Assembly (NCBI RefSeq): GCF_018294505.1
Contig: NC_057809.1
Span: 510,178,741 to 510,242,740 of the forward strand
Direction of reading: 5' to 3'
Origin: Triticum aestivum
Taxonomy: Eukaryota; Streptophyta; Magnoliopsida; Poales; Poaceae
DNA: 64,000 bases
The number at the start of each line of letters is the position of its first letter. Within the stretch, counting starts at the first letter, position 1. Below the pieces are notes generated by a model. That model searched no databases. It was given only the letters and a program-made list of their open reading frames with translations, and had not been told where the DNA came from. Made by a program: the position numbers and the translations under genes. Below, in pieces: positions 1-12,300 of the stretch.

Positions 1-1384
1 TGCTACGGAGCCGATGGAGACCGAGGTTGCCGCCGACGAAGCAGCCGGTGCTGACGATCCCGCCGGCGCAGAGGCCGCCAAGGCTGCCGCCGCAGCAACT
101 GGCGAGGGGTCCGGCGATCGCACTCACGGCCCTGAGGCCGCAGGAGCACCAGGCGCTGCGCTGACCGCCAACCCGTCTGCCGCTGCCGCAGCGCCAGGCT
201 CCGAAGAGCCCCATCCCGGCGTCTACTTGAAGGCCGGCGATGACGTCTTCATCAACCTCCCCTGGGCGTCAAGCTCCAGGGCGCCGGTCGAGGGAGAGAT
301 CTTCGACGGGGAGGTGCTCGCCTCCGCTAGGCTGACGCTGGTTGACGCGCCAAGCAGCAGCAGCAACGAGCCTGAGGAGGAGCGGCTGCTGCAGAAGTTG
401 TTGTCGCTCTACCGCGCGCGGCAAGCCAAGCTGGAATCCCGCGAGGCACTTGTCGCGAAGGCGGGAGCGGACATCGAGAAGCGCGCGGAGGAGCTCCGGG
501 GTCTCCACCAGGAAGCTCTCCGGTCCTTGGCAGAGGAGCGGGAGCAACTTGCCGAAGCGAAGAAGGCCTTCCTCCTCGAGAAGGCTGAAATCAGAGAGCA
601 ACAGCGGCTTGCCGCTGAGAAGCTGTCTGCGCAGGAAGGCGAGCTGGCGCAGCGGAAGGTCAATCATGACGCCCACGAGGAGGAGCTTGCCGCGCGCGAG
701 GAAAAATTTGGTGGAGCCCTCAAGCAAGCGGAAGATGCTGCCGCAGCCGCCGAAGCCGCCAAGAAGGAGCTGGAGACGAAGGTGGCGCAGCTGGAGGCCG
801 ATCTTTCCGAGAAGGGCAAAGAGCTCAGCGCCGCCAAGGTCTCCAATGTGGATCTTGAGTTTAAGCTGACCACTTTGACCAAGACGCTGGACGGCGCCAA
901 GGAGCAAGAAGCGGCCTTGAAGGAGGAGATCAGGGCTGACAAGGCGCTGCTGGAGAGTGCTGCCGCCACCTAGAATGCTTTCAGGGAGACTGTGGAGCAC
1001 TGGACGGAGAGTCTTGTGAGTGTTGCCGCACACATTGACAGGGAGCTGGCGCAGCTGGGGATGGAGGATCTCGGGTATCCCTCCGACGAGAACCTCCAAG
1101 CCAGTGCCAAGCTTGTCTTGTTCTTCAAAGGCGTGGCGACGGCCCTCCAGTGACTCCGGGAGAGGATCCCAAAGCAGCTGGCCGACGAGTCGCGCAAGAT
1201 CTGAGCGGGAGCTCATCAGAAAGTGTTGGTGAAGGTGGCCTTCCGCAATCCGGGCCTCAACCTCACCAACGTCCTCAAGAGCCTGCCGCCGGATGCTGAT
1301 CTGGAGGCGCTCAAGATCCTTGTCGCACCTATTGTGGACAAGGTGAGCGGGATCAAGAGGATCGAGGGCGCTCGCGTAGACTAG
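1..1384 (+). pseudogene. Opposite-strand gene of the Tat element, last exon, copy A (coiled coil)
   Basis: This is the last exon of the extra gene that lies downstream of integrase and is transcribed against gag-pol. The reading frame starts upstream of the window; the internal Met codon at 14 begins the visible METEVAADEAAG stretch. The product is an Ala-rich N-terminal part followed by a long heptad-like segment rich in Ala, Glu, Lys and Leu (about residues 120-310), which reads as a coiled coil. The frame ends at TAG 971-973. Further in-frame stops are TGA 1151-1153 and TGA 1202-1204, and the family stop is TAG 1382-1384. Copy D (27430-28820) keeps the same exon open. No enzymatic motif is visible, and function is unknown. 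Confidence 0.75.
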
Positions 1385-2188
1385 GCCGCCCGCTTCTTCT
1401 TTTCTTGTCGCTGTTTGTCATGTTATGAAAACAATCTGTTAGAGCCGCGACAAGCTATCTTTGTAATATAACTCTATTTCGGGCAATGATTGCAATGTTA
1501 TTCCCTTTACTTGATTCCTCCCTTTGTATGTTTTTGCCCTACGCTTTTAGGGAACTTGCCGGTGCAGGCACCTGAGCCGCGAGCGCTGAGTGCGGGACGT
1601 CAGCAGCCTGCTGGCGGTGCAGCTACCGACAAGAAACCTTGTCTCAACTAGTTGCAGCTCACTTAAGTTGTTGAGCGGACTCGAAACAAAGTAAGGGCGC
1701 AACAAGCTACGAGTTGGTTCCTCTGCGCACAGGTTTTCCATACAAAGTGCGGTCGTTCAAGGGAGATAACTTAAAAATTAAAAAAATCTGATTGCTCAAA
1801 CTTTTGGCAACTTAGCTTTTCTGTTGTTTGCTTCCCGGTAAGGCAAAACTTTCTTGAACGACGCCTGGTCCATACCATTATCTTCTCCTTTCCCCCCCCG
1901 GCAAACTTGTGGGCGAGGGAACCTTCGTTTCCTTGAGAAAAAAGAAAGAAGAGGAAATAAAGATATGGAGCCTTACGGCTCGTTATTGCTTACCGGGGAG
2001 TAGGTGCTGCACAAAGTGTCAGATCACATATGCAAAAAATAGAAAGCATGAAATTGACAAGATGTGCGGAGCACATGAACTTTACTTATGCACGGGGTCT
2101 GCGCTCGGATTTGTACAAAGGATTACATGTAACAGCGGCAAGACTTGTACAAAAGGTGGTTGCCGGAACAGGTTCCGGCAACCGCGCC
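1385..2188. other. 3' noncoding region of Tat copy A
   Basis: This lies between the integrase stop (2189) and the stop of the opposite-strand gene (1384), so the two convergent genes share it as 3' UTR. It has no supported ORF. It is AT-richer than the flanks and holds a perfect palindrome near the integrase stop (2158-2183). Matching sequence occurs at 13037-13836, 25835-26640 and 28821-29366. Confidence 0.75.
2158..2183. repeat. Perfect 26-bp palindrome just after the integrase stop, copy A
   Basis: Arms GGTTGCCGGAAC and GTTCCGGCAACC are separated by two bases. The same palindrome follows integrase in copy B (13042-13067) and copy C (25840-25865). It would fold into a strong hairpin in the gag-pol transcript. 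Confidence 0.85.
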
Positions 2189-5100
2189 TTACGGGTAAAA
2201 CTTACGAAGATGCTCAATGTTCCAGGAATTGCTCATCGGAATGAAATCTTCGGTCTCAAGGCGGACAGCGCCAGGCCTTGTGACTCGTTTCACCCGGTAA
2301 GGGCCTTCCCACTTCGGCGTCAACTTGTTGGAATTCTTGGCGGACTGAACGCGCCGAAGAACAAGCTCGCCTTCCTCGAGACTTCTGGCGTTAACTTTGC
2401 GGCTATGGTAGCGGCGCAAAACTTGCTGGTAGCAAGCAGCTCGCACAGCAGCCTGATGACGGTCTTCCTCAAGGAGCAGCGCGTCATCTTGTCGCAGCTG
2501 CTCTTGCTCAAGCTCATTATAAGCGAGGACTCGAGTTGACCCGTATACGAGTTCCGTGGGGATAACTGCCTCTGCTCCATAGACTAGAGCGAAAGGTGTC
2601 TGGCCAGTGGCTCGATTTGGCGTCGTCCTGATCGACCAAAGAACCACCGGCAGCTCCTCGATCCAGTTTCTTCCGCACTTGTGCAGCCTGTCGAAAGTTC
2701 TGGTCTTGAGCCCACGCAGCACTTCAGCATTTGCCCTCTCCGCTTGACCGTTGCTTCTCGGGTGAGCAACCGAAGCGAAGCAGACCTTGGCGCCAAGATC
2801 TTGGACGTACTGCATGAAGGTGCGGCTCGTGAATTGCGTGTCGTTGTTGGTGATTATCATGTTAGGGATCCCGAAGCGGCAAACAATCGACCTGAAGAAC
2901 TTGACTTCTGACTGTGCTGTCACCTTCCTCACTGGTTCCACTTCCGGCCACTTTGTGAACTTGTCGATTGCAACGTACAAGTACTCAAAGCCCCCGACTG
3001 CTCGGGGAAAGGGGCCGAGGATGTCGAGCCCCCAGACCGAAAATGGCCAGGATAAAGGGATCGTCTGGAGAGCTTGAGCTGGTTGATGTATCTGCTTGGA
3101 ATGGAACTGGCACGCTTCACACTTGGTTACTTGTGCAGTTGCATCCTGGAGGGCTGTCGGCCAAAAGAAACCTTGCCGGAATGCTTTGCCGGCAAGTGCT
3201 CTTGCACCAATGTGGTGACCACATATGCCTCCATGTATCTCTGCCAACAGCTTTTGTCCGTCTTCCCGGGGAATACACTTCAATTTCACACCGTTGAGTC
3301 TTCTTCTGTACAGTGTCTTGTCGACAAACTGGTACATACTTGACTGCCGGGCTACTCTTTCCGCTTCTTCTTGCTCTTCGGGAAGTTCTCCTGTCTGAAG
3401 GAAACGGACAATCCGCTTTGCCGATGCTGGAGCTAGTGGCTCGACAACAAGGACTAAAGGCAAATCTGCGGCTGCGGGAACATCCGCTTCTACGGCGAGA
3501 ATCTGTGGCTCTGCCGGAGCTTGACGTTCCCCGGCAAGCTTGCCGGATCAAAACTTGTCGGGAGCTTCTGCTTTAACGGAACAAACCCTAGAGTTTGCCG
3601 GAGCAGATTGCTCCTCAGCGCATGGCCAATCTGTTGCTGCGGGAACGTTCGCTTCTACGGCGAGAACCTGCGGCTTTGCCGGAGCTTGACATTCCCCGGC
3701 AAGCTTGTCGGAGCAAAACTTGCCTGGAGCTTCTGCTTCAACGGAACAGACCCTAGGGCTTGCCGGAGCAGACTGCTCCTCAGCGCTCTTGCTGTTGATC
3801 TTGGGGACCTTCTTGGCGGCGGCTTCGGGAAGCTCTGCCGGCAAATAGTCACCAGAAATCAACTTCCTCTTCTTGCTCTGTCTAGTTGATGTCGTTACAG
3901 ACGGTTGAGTCAGCTTGAGCACAAAGATCCCTGGTTCCACAGGTAACTTAAGTGCGGCGCACTTTGACAGGCTATCGGCAATGGCGTTCTGAGCTCTTGG
4001 GACATGCTCCATCTGTAGGCCATCAAAGTGCTCTTCTAGCATTCTCACTTCGTCGACGTAGGCTTCCATCAACGGACTCTGATAGCTCTTGTTCCCTTGG
4101 CGGACGACAAGCTGTGAGTCACCCCTAACAATGAGCTTCTTGACTCCAAGGTCTGCCGCTATCCTAAGACCGGCAAGCAAGCCTTCATACTCTGCCGTAT
4201 TGTTTGTCGCTTGCTCCTTGGGGAAGTGCATCTGGACTACGTACTTGAGGTGCTCTCCGGTGGGTGCAACAAGTAGCACGCCAGCGCCAGCGCCTTGTAG
4301 CGAAAAGGCACCGTCAAAGTACATCAGCCACTCTTTGCTTGCTTCCTTGACGGGGATGCTCGTTTCTGGAATTTCTTCGTCTGGTGTTGGCATCCATTCT
4401 GCTATGAATTCTGCCAATGCTCTGCTTTGGATAGTTGAAGTACTCTCAAAATTGAGGCCAAAGCTTGAGAGTTCCACTGCCCACTCAACAATCCTGCATG
4501 TCGCTTCTGGATTCTGTAGTATCCTCTTCAGCGGAAAACGAGTGACAACTGTGATCTCATGTGCTTGGAAGTAATGGCGTAGCTTTCTCGAGGCCATGAG
4601 AAGGCCGAAAAGCACTTTCTGCACACTAGAGTACCTTGACCTAGCCCCCTGTAGAAGGGAACTGACAAAGTAAACTGGGCACTGCACCATTCTCTTCTGT
4701 ATCTCCTCGCGCGTCTGTGCAGATCCATCCTTGTCGGGGCCAGAGCTTGTCGGGGAAGCCCCCTGCTTGTCGCTGGATGCGCCTGCCGTGGTTGCTGGCT
4801 CGTCATCTGCCTCCCTCTCTGCTACTAACGCAGCACTAACCACTTGATTGGTTGCCGCTATATACAGCAGCAACTTCTCTTGTGGCTTAGGTGTGACAAG
4901 TGTTGGAGCGGAGGACAGGTATCTCTTCAAGTCTTGCAGCGCAGCCTCCGCTTCCGGAGTCCATTTCATTGGACCTGCCTTTTTCAATATTTTGAAAAAC
5001 GGCAGGGCGCACTCAGCAGACCTAGAGATAAACCTGCTGAGAGCAGCCACGCAACCGGCAAGTCTTTGTACATCCTTGACGCGCTTTGGTGCTTCAATCG

Positions 5101-5887
5101 GCTCAATGGCCTTGATCTTGTCGGGATTGGCTTCGATTCCCCGCTGAGACACGAAGAATCCGAGAAGCTTGCCGGAGGGGACTCCAAACACACACTTCTC
5201 GGGGTTGAGCTTGAGGCTGATCTTGCGCAGATTTGCAAAGGTCACGTCTAAATCTTGAATCAGCGTGGCCTTGTCCTTGCTCTTGACCACTATGTCATCC
5301 ATGTAGGCTTCCACATTTCTGTGTATTTGTGGCTCAAGAGCGACATGGACTACTCTTGCAAATGTTGAACCAGCATTTTTCAAACCGAAAGGCATCCGTA
5401 TGAAACAGTACGTGCCACATGGAGTGATGAATGCGGTCTTCTCCTCATCCTCTTCTGCCATGAAGATCTGATGGTATCCTGAGTATGCGTCAAGAAATGA
5501 AAGAAAATCACATCCGGCCGTGGAGTTAACAATCTGGTCAATGCGCAGCAAAGGAAATGGGTCTTTGGGACAAGCTTTGTTAATATCGGTGAAGTCAATA
5601 CAAAGTCTCCATTTCCCATTTGCCTTGCGCACGACTACAGGATTGGCCAACCACGTAGGATGGAGCACTCCTCTGACAAGGCCTGCTGCTTCCAACTTCT
5701 TGATTTCTTCTGCTATGAATTCTTGGCGCTCCACTGCTTGCTTCCTGACCTTCTGCTTGACGAGCCGCACATGAGGACAAACGGCAAGATGGTGCTCAAT
5801 TACTTTCCTGGGAACACCGGGGATGTCAGACGGTTGCCACGCAAACACATCGACATTCGCCCGCAGGAAAGCAATGAGCGCGCTTTC
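2189..5887 (-). pseudogene. pol: Tat pol, copy A: RT, RNase H, archaeal-type RNase H, integrase
   Basis: The region encodes the replication enzymes of the element. RT carries the YMDD catalytic motif in 'EAYMDDIVVKSK'. A first degenerate RNase H follows, then a second RNase H with DGA, YEGLL, GDSQLV and NAIADSLS supplying the acidic residues. After a repetitive linker comes integrase with an HHCC finger (EIHGG...CEACQ), a first Asp in 'GLDILGPF' and the Glu in 'NGQAERAN'. The second catalytic Asp is changed to Asn (codon 2846-2848, TNNDTQF). The frame is one piece of about 1220 codons from 5848, broken by TGA at 3548-3550. The last 424 codons are open. Confidence 0.9.
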
Positions 5888-8742
5888 CTATTTAGGGTCG
5901 AGAGTGGCGCTGATGGTGAAGGTACCACCAGTGCCGTCCTCCTTGGTGGACACCTTCTTGGTTTCTGGCGGAGCTGCCATTGTCTTCTTACACTTGCCGG
6001 TGGAGCTCGATGGTGCGTCCTCGATGGCAGCGCAGCACTCCGAAGAGGTGCGCTTGCCGGAGTGGGCATCAGAGCTCTTGCCGGACTTGGTCTTCTTCTT
6101 CCCCCCGGAGCTTCAACGGCAAGTGATTTGCGCTCTGTTGCGGCTGCCGCTTCCCAGTAGATCTTGTCGGCGCAGATAAGAGCATCTCTCTTGTCGCCAG
6201 GGACAGAGATGACGCTTATCGGGCCTGGCATCTTCAGCATATTGTATGCGTAGTGAGAGGCTGCCATGAACTTGGCGAGTGCTGGACGACCGAGTATCCC
6301 ATTGTAAGGCAATGGAAAATCGGCAACGTCAAAAGTGACCCTCTCAGTCCTGAAGTTCACCTCGCTGCCAAATGTTACTGGCAACATGACCTTCCCCTTC
6401 GGCTTGCTCCATCCCGAGTTGATTCCTTGGAATGTGCCGGTCTCTTCCAGCTCGCTGTCAGGGATCTGGAGTTTCTGGAGTACAGCGGAGGAGATCAGGT
6501 TCAAGCCGGCCCCGCCGTCAACTAGCATCTTAGTGACTTTGAGGTTGCGGATAGTTGGTGAAACCAACATCGGCAAGCACCCGACCGCAGTTGTGCGATC
6601 AGGGTGGTCCTCAATATCAAAGATGATAGGCGTGCTGGACCATTTCAGAAGCTTGCGTGACTCGACAGGCGTTTCTGCCGCATTGACTTCCCGCACCCAC
6701 TGCTTGAGTTGGCGGTGCGAAGTATGCAGAGAAGCACCGCCGTCAACGCACAAGACCTCTGTGGCTTTTTGGAACTCCTGCTCACTGGTCTCGACATCAT
6801 CCATGTCTTCGTCGTCGTCGTCATCTTCATCCTTGTCGCGGCCGCGGGGAGGTCTGTCTCCTTGCCGCTGCTTGGCCTTGCCGCGGCGTCCTCCCCGGCC
6901 GGCGCGCTTCTTGCCGGATTCTCCAGCGCCTCCTTGGGCCCTATCCTTGTCGCGTCGCTCGTATTCAGCTTTTTGCTGCTGGACAAGCTACTCGACCTTC
7001 TTGCAGCTCTGGAGGTCATGGCCCTTGGTGCGGTGGATCTTGCAGTACTGCTTGTCGGTGTTGTCCTGCTTGTCGGCGACTGCCACAGCCTGGCAGTTGG
7101 TGCATGCGTCAATCTCCTTGCCGGAGCTACCAGCTTTGGCTTTCTTGGCGCCACCTTCGTTGCCGGACTGCTCAACGACTAGCACATCTTTGCCTTTCTT
7201 CTTCCTGTTGTTCCACCACCGGTTTTTCTTTGCCGGGACAGCATCCTCGCTGTCAGATCCTCCTGCTCCTGTATTCTCTCCGGGGAGTTTCCTCCCTTCC
7301 TCAGCACGTGCACACTTGTCGGCCAGGGCATACAGCCCACTAACGTCCCTGATCTTGCACATCGCCATCTCCTCCCGCATCCTGCGGTTACGCACGTCCT
7401 GATGGAACGCGCTGATGACCGCGGCAGGGTGGACATCTGGGATGTTGTGCTGTACACGGCTGAATCTCTGAATGTACTTGCGCAGGGGCTCTCCTTCCTT
7501 CTGGGCGAGCAGATGAAGGTCACTCTCTTGGCCATGAGGTTTGTGGCCGCCTGTAAAGGCGCCGACAAACTGATGGCATAGGTCTGCCCAGGAGGATATG
7601 GAGTTGTCCGGCAAGTGCATGAGCCAGGACCTGACGTTGGGCTTGAGCACCAGCGGGAAGTAGTTGGCAAGGATCTTGTCGTCCCGCCCCCCGGCAGCCT
7701 ACACCGCGATGGTGTAGATGCTGAGGAACTCCGACGGATGCGACTTGCCGTCATACTTCTCTAGTACGTCTGGCTTGAAATTCTTCATGCTGGGCCACTG
7801 GAGTTGCCACAGCTCACGAGTAAACACAGGGCAACCTACCGTGTACGACAAGCCGCCTGGTTCCCCTGGCGCATGCATGTCGACAGAGGGCCTAGCGCGC
7901 TGGTCCGATTGACGTCGCGCTTCTCTTCGGCACTCGATGCGAGTACGAGCGTCTTCTTGCTGTCGTTCGTGAAGAACTTGGCGCTGATCGCGACGAGCTC
8001 GTGGATCTGATGACGCGGTGGAGTCGCTGTCAAGGTGGATCCGGCGAGTCGGCGATCTTGGCCTTCGGGGCGGAGGGTGCACAGTGGTCGCACCCCCACC
8101 AGTCTTGTCGCCACCGGCTCGTGCCTGGCTGACTTGCCGTGGCTGCGATGTGCTCGGCTGCCATTGAGTGTCGCCGTTGGCGAAGTCGATGAGACTCTGA
8201 ATGGTGGCCCTCCAGTCGTTGATCTTGTCCGCCGTTGGAGGGTAGTCCAGGAGCAGCTGAGCTCGCGCCAAAGCTTCTGCTGGAGTGGCGGGTGGCGGTG
8301 GCGAACGGTGCGAGGAGTGGGATATGCTCGGACTTCTAACTATGTTAGAAGGAGCAGTATCCCGTCCAGGCGACCGTGCCTCGCTCGTGCCAGCATGTTG
8401 GCGTGCATGTTGGTCTTGAGCACTCCGAGATCCACCAGCTCGATCTTGGTCCAGCAAACGCATGGTACCGTGAGTACCATGACGCTGCCGATCCCACGCC
8501 TCCTGAGATGGGAGCGGTGCATGTACGGACACCGAGGTCTTGGAGTGCGCGCGGTCGTTGTGGGAGCCGGCTACGCTGCCGATGGGCAGCGCAGCCTTGT
8601 CCTTGGACCTGGCAGCACTGTGAGCTCCCTCGCTGACGCCCGTTCTTCCGCCGGCGTCCGCCCCATCAGCCGTTTGCTCCGGCAGTGATGGGTTCGGCGC
8701 GGACGGAGTAGCCGCCTCCGAAGCCTTCTTCTTCGGCGGCAT
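5888..8742 (-). pseudogene. gag: Tat gag-protease, copy A
   Basis: The ATG at 8742 begins MPPKKKASEAATPS. A long low-complexity charged N-terminal part precedes a Retrotrans_gag-type capsid domain (about residues 300-480, 'LPDNSISSWADLCHQFVGAF'). A CX2HX4HX4C knuckle variant follows (CKIHRTKGHDLQSC). The retropepsin-type protease has the active-site motif VDGGA and the flap-side 'YNGILGRPAL'. In-frame TAG stops lie at 7699-7701 and 6988-6990. One base is lost in the C/G run near 6108, shifting the frame of the protease tail relative to copy C. The family stop (TAG, 5888-5890) is followed in frame by RT; see the readthrough finding. Confidence 0.88.
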
Positions 8743-8821
8743 GACGATGAAGATGATGAAGATCTGGCTTGCGTGAACGCTGGATCTGGTTCACACAACC
8801 TCGACGCCCCCTACCTGGCGC
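8743..8821 (-). other. Remnant of Tat 5' leader and primer-binding region, copy A
   Basis: The stretch is the reverse complement of 19219-19293, the leader between the primer-binding site and the gag ATG of copy C. It stops partway through the primer-binding site (ends 'ctacctggcgc'), so the 5' LTR of copy A is absent. Confidence 0.8.
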
Positions 8822-9340
8822 AAGCCGAAGGGGAAGGTCACGTTGCCAGTAACATTTGGCTGCGAGGTGAACTTCAGGACTGAGAGGGTCACTTTTGACG
8901 TTGCCGATTTTCCATTGCCTTAAAATGGGATACTCGGTCGTCCAGCACTCGCCAAGTTCATGGCAGCCTCTCACTACGCATACAATATGCTGAAGATGCC
9001 AGGCCCGATAAGCGTCATCTCTGTCCCTGGCGACAAGAGAGATGCTCTTATCTGCGCCGACAAGATCTACCGGGAAGCGGCAGCTGCAACAGATCGCAAA
9101 TCACTTGCCGTTGAAGCTCCCGGGAGGAAGAAGAAGACCAAGTCCGGCAAGAGCTCTGATGCCCACTCCGGCAAGCGCACCTCTTCGGAGTGCTGCGCTG
9201 CCATCGAGGACGCACCATCGAGGTCCACCGGCAAATGTAAGAAGACAATGGCAGCTCCGCCAGAAACCAAGAAGGTGTCCGCCAAGGAGGACGGCACTGG
9301 TGGTGCCTTCACCATCAGCACCACTCTCGACCCTAAATAG
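8822..9340 (+). pseudogene. Tat protease C-terminal part, copy B
   Basis: The start is cut at the A/B junction, so the VDGGA active site is lost; the first recognisable residues correspond to the segment after it ('KPKGKVTLPVTFG'). The 'YNGILGRPAL' region has its tyrosine codon changed to a stop (TAA, about 8922-8924). The Lys-rich tail ends in DPK and TAG 9338-9340, the same stop as in copies A and C. Confidence 0.8.
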
Positions 9341-12300
9341 GAAAGCGCGCTCATTTCTTTCCTGCGGCCGAATGTCGACGTGTTTGCGTGGCAACCGTCT
9401 GACATCCCCGGTGTTCCCAGGAAAGTAATTGAGCACCATCTTGCCGTTTGTCCTCATGCGCGGCCCGTCAAACAGAAGGTCAGGAAGCAAGCAGTGGAGC
9501 GCCAAGAATTCATAGCAGAAGAAATCAAGAAGTTGGAAGCAGCAGGCCTTGTCAGAGGAGTGCTCCATCCTACGTGGTTGGCCAATCCTGTAGTCGTGCG
9601 CAAGGCAAATGGGAAATAGAGACTTTGTATTGACTTCACCGATATTAACAAAGCTTGTCCCAAAGACCCATTTCCTTTGCCGCGCATTGACCAGATTGTT
9701 GACTCCACGGCCGAATGTGATTTGCTTTCATTTCTTGACGCATACTCAGGATACCATCAGATCTTCATGGCAGAAGAGGATGAGGAGAAGACCGCATTCA
9801 GCACTCCATGTGGCACGTACTGTTTCATACGGATGCATTTCGGTTTGAAAAATGCTGGTTCAACATTTGCAAGAGTAGTCCATGTCTCTCTTGAGCCACA
9901 AATACACAGAAATGTGGAAGCCTACATGGATGACATAGTGGTCAAGAGCAAGGACAAGGCAACCCTGATTCAAGATTTAGACGTGACCTTTGCAAATCTG
10001 CGCAAGATCAGCCTCAAGCTCAACCCCGAGAAGTGTGTGTTTGGAGTCCCCTCCGGCAAGCTTCTCGGATTCTTCGTGTCTCAACGGGGAATCGAAGCCA
10101 ATCCCGACAAGATCAAGGCCATTGAGCAGATTGAAGCACCAAAGTGCGTCAAGGATGTACAAAGACTTGCCGGTTGCGTGGCTGCTCTCAGCAGGTTTAT
10201 CTCTAGGTCTGCTGAGCGCGCCCTGCCGTTTTTCAAAATATTGAAAAAGGCAGGTCCAATGAAATGGACTCCGGAAGCGGAGGCTGCGCTGCAAGACTTG
10301 AAGAGATACCTGTCCTCCGCTCCAACACTTGTCGCACCTAAGCCACAAGAGAAGTTGCTGCTGTATATAGCGGCAACCAATCAAGTGGTTAGTGCTGCGT
10401 TAGTAGCAGAGAGGGAGGCAGATGACGAGCCAGCAACCACGGCAGGTGCATCCAGCGACAAGCAGGGGGCTTCCCCGACAAGCTCTGGCCCCGACAAGGA
10501 TGGATCTGCGCAGACGCACGAGGAGATACAGAAGAGAATGGTGCAGTGCCCAGTTTACTTTGTCAGTTCCCTTCTATAGGGGGCTAGGTCAAGGTACTCT
10601 GGTGTGCAGAAATTGCTTTTCGGCCTTCTCATGGCCTCGAGAAAGCTGCGCCATTACTTCCAAGCACATGAGATCACAATTGTCACTCTTTTTCCGCTGA
10701 AGAGGATACTACAGAATCCAGAAGCGACAGGCAGGATTGTTGAGTGGGCACTGGAACTGTCAAGCTTTGGCCTCAAGTTTGAGAGTACTTCAACTATCCA
10801 AAGCAGAGCATTGGCAGAATTCATAGCAGAATGGATGCCAACACCAGACGAAGAAATTCCAGAAACGAGCATCCCCGTCAAGGAAGCAAGCAAAGAGTGG
10901 CTGATGTACTTTGATGGTGCCTTTTTGCTACAAGGCGCCGGCGCTGGCGTGCTGCTTGTCGCACCCACCGGAGAGCACCTCAAGTACGTAGTCCAGATGC
11001 ACTTCCCCAAGGAGCAAGCGACAAACAATACTGCAGAGTATGAAGGCTTGCTTGCCGGTCTCAGGATAGCGGCAGACCTTGGAGTCAAGAAGCTCATTGT
11101 CAGGGGTGACTCACAGCTTGTCGTCCGCCAAGTGAACAAGAGCTATCAGAGTCCATTGATGGAAGCCTACGTCGACGAAGTGAGAAAGCTAGAAGAGCAC
11201 TTTGACCACCTACAGATGGAGCATGTCCCAAGAGCTCAGAACGCCATTGCCGATGGCCTATCAAAGTGCGCCGCACTTAAGTTACCTATGGAACCAGGGA
11301 TCTTTGTGCTCAAGCTGACTCAACCGTCCGTAACGCCATCAACTGGACAGAGCAAGAAGAGGAAGTTGATTTCTGGTGACTATTTGCCGGCAGAGCTTCC
11401 CGAAGCCGCCGCCAAGAAGGTCCCCAAGATCAACGCCAAGAGCGATGAGGAGCAGTGTGCTCCGGCAAGGCCCAGGGTTTGTTCCGTTGAAGCAGAAGCT
11501 CCCGACAATTTGCTCTGGCAAACTTGCCGGGGAACGTCAAGCTCCGGCAGAGCCCAGGTTCTCGTCGTAGAAGCGGACGTTCCCGCAGCAACAGATTGGC
11601 CTTGCGCTGAGGAGCAATCTGCTCCGGCAAACTCTAGGGTTTGTTCCATTGAAGCAGAAGCTCCCGACATGTTTTGCTCCGGCAAGCTTGCCGGGGAACG
11701 TCAAGCTCCGGCAGAGCCACAGATTCTCGCCGTAGAAGCAGATGTTCCCACAGCCGTAGATTTGCCTTTAGTCCTTGTTGTCGAGCCACAAGCTCCAGCA
11801 TGGGCACAACCGATTGTCCGTTTCCTTCAGATAGGAGAACTTCCTGAAGAGCAAGAAGAAGCGGAAAGAGTAGCCCGGCAGTCAAGTATGTACCAGTTTG
11901 TCGACAAGATACTGTACAGAAGAAGACTCAATGGTGTGAAATTGAAGTGTATTCACCGGGAAGACGGACAAATGCTGTTGGCAGAGATACATGGAGGCAT
12001 ATGTGGTCACCACATTGGCGCAGGAGCACTTGCCAGGAAAGCATTCCGGCAAGGTTTCTTTTGGCCGATAGCCCTCCAGGATGCAACTGCACAAGTAACC
12101 AAGTGTGTAGCGTGCCAGTTCCATTCCAAGCACATACATCAACCAGCTCAAGCTCTCCAGACGATCCCTTTGTCCTGGCCATTTTCGGTCTGGGGGCTCG
12201 ACATCCTCGGCCCCTTTCCCCGAGCAGTCGGGGGCTTTGAGTACTTGTAAGTTGCAATCGACAAGTTCACAAAGTGGCCGGAAGTGGAACCAGTGAGGAA

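Larger units (their letters stand above)
1..8821 (-). mobile_element. Tat-lineage Ty3/Gypsy retrotransposon, copy A (truncated, no LTR)
   Basis: Read on the minus strand from 8821 leftwards this copy holds the primer-site leader, gag, protease, RT, two RNase H domains, integrase, a 3' noncoding stretch and the opposite-strand gene at 1-1384. The second RNase H between the first RNase H and integrase is the family mark of the Tat lineage. No LTR is present: the right side breaks inside the primer-binding leader at 8820/8821, where it joins copy B in the opposite direction, and the left side runs off the window. All coding parts carry stops or frameshifts. Confidence 0.9.
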
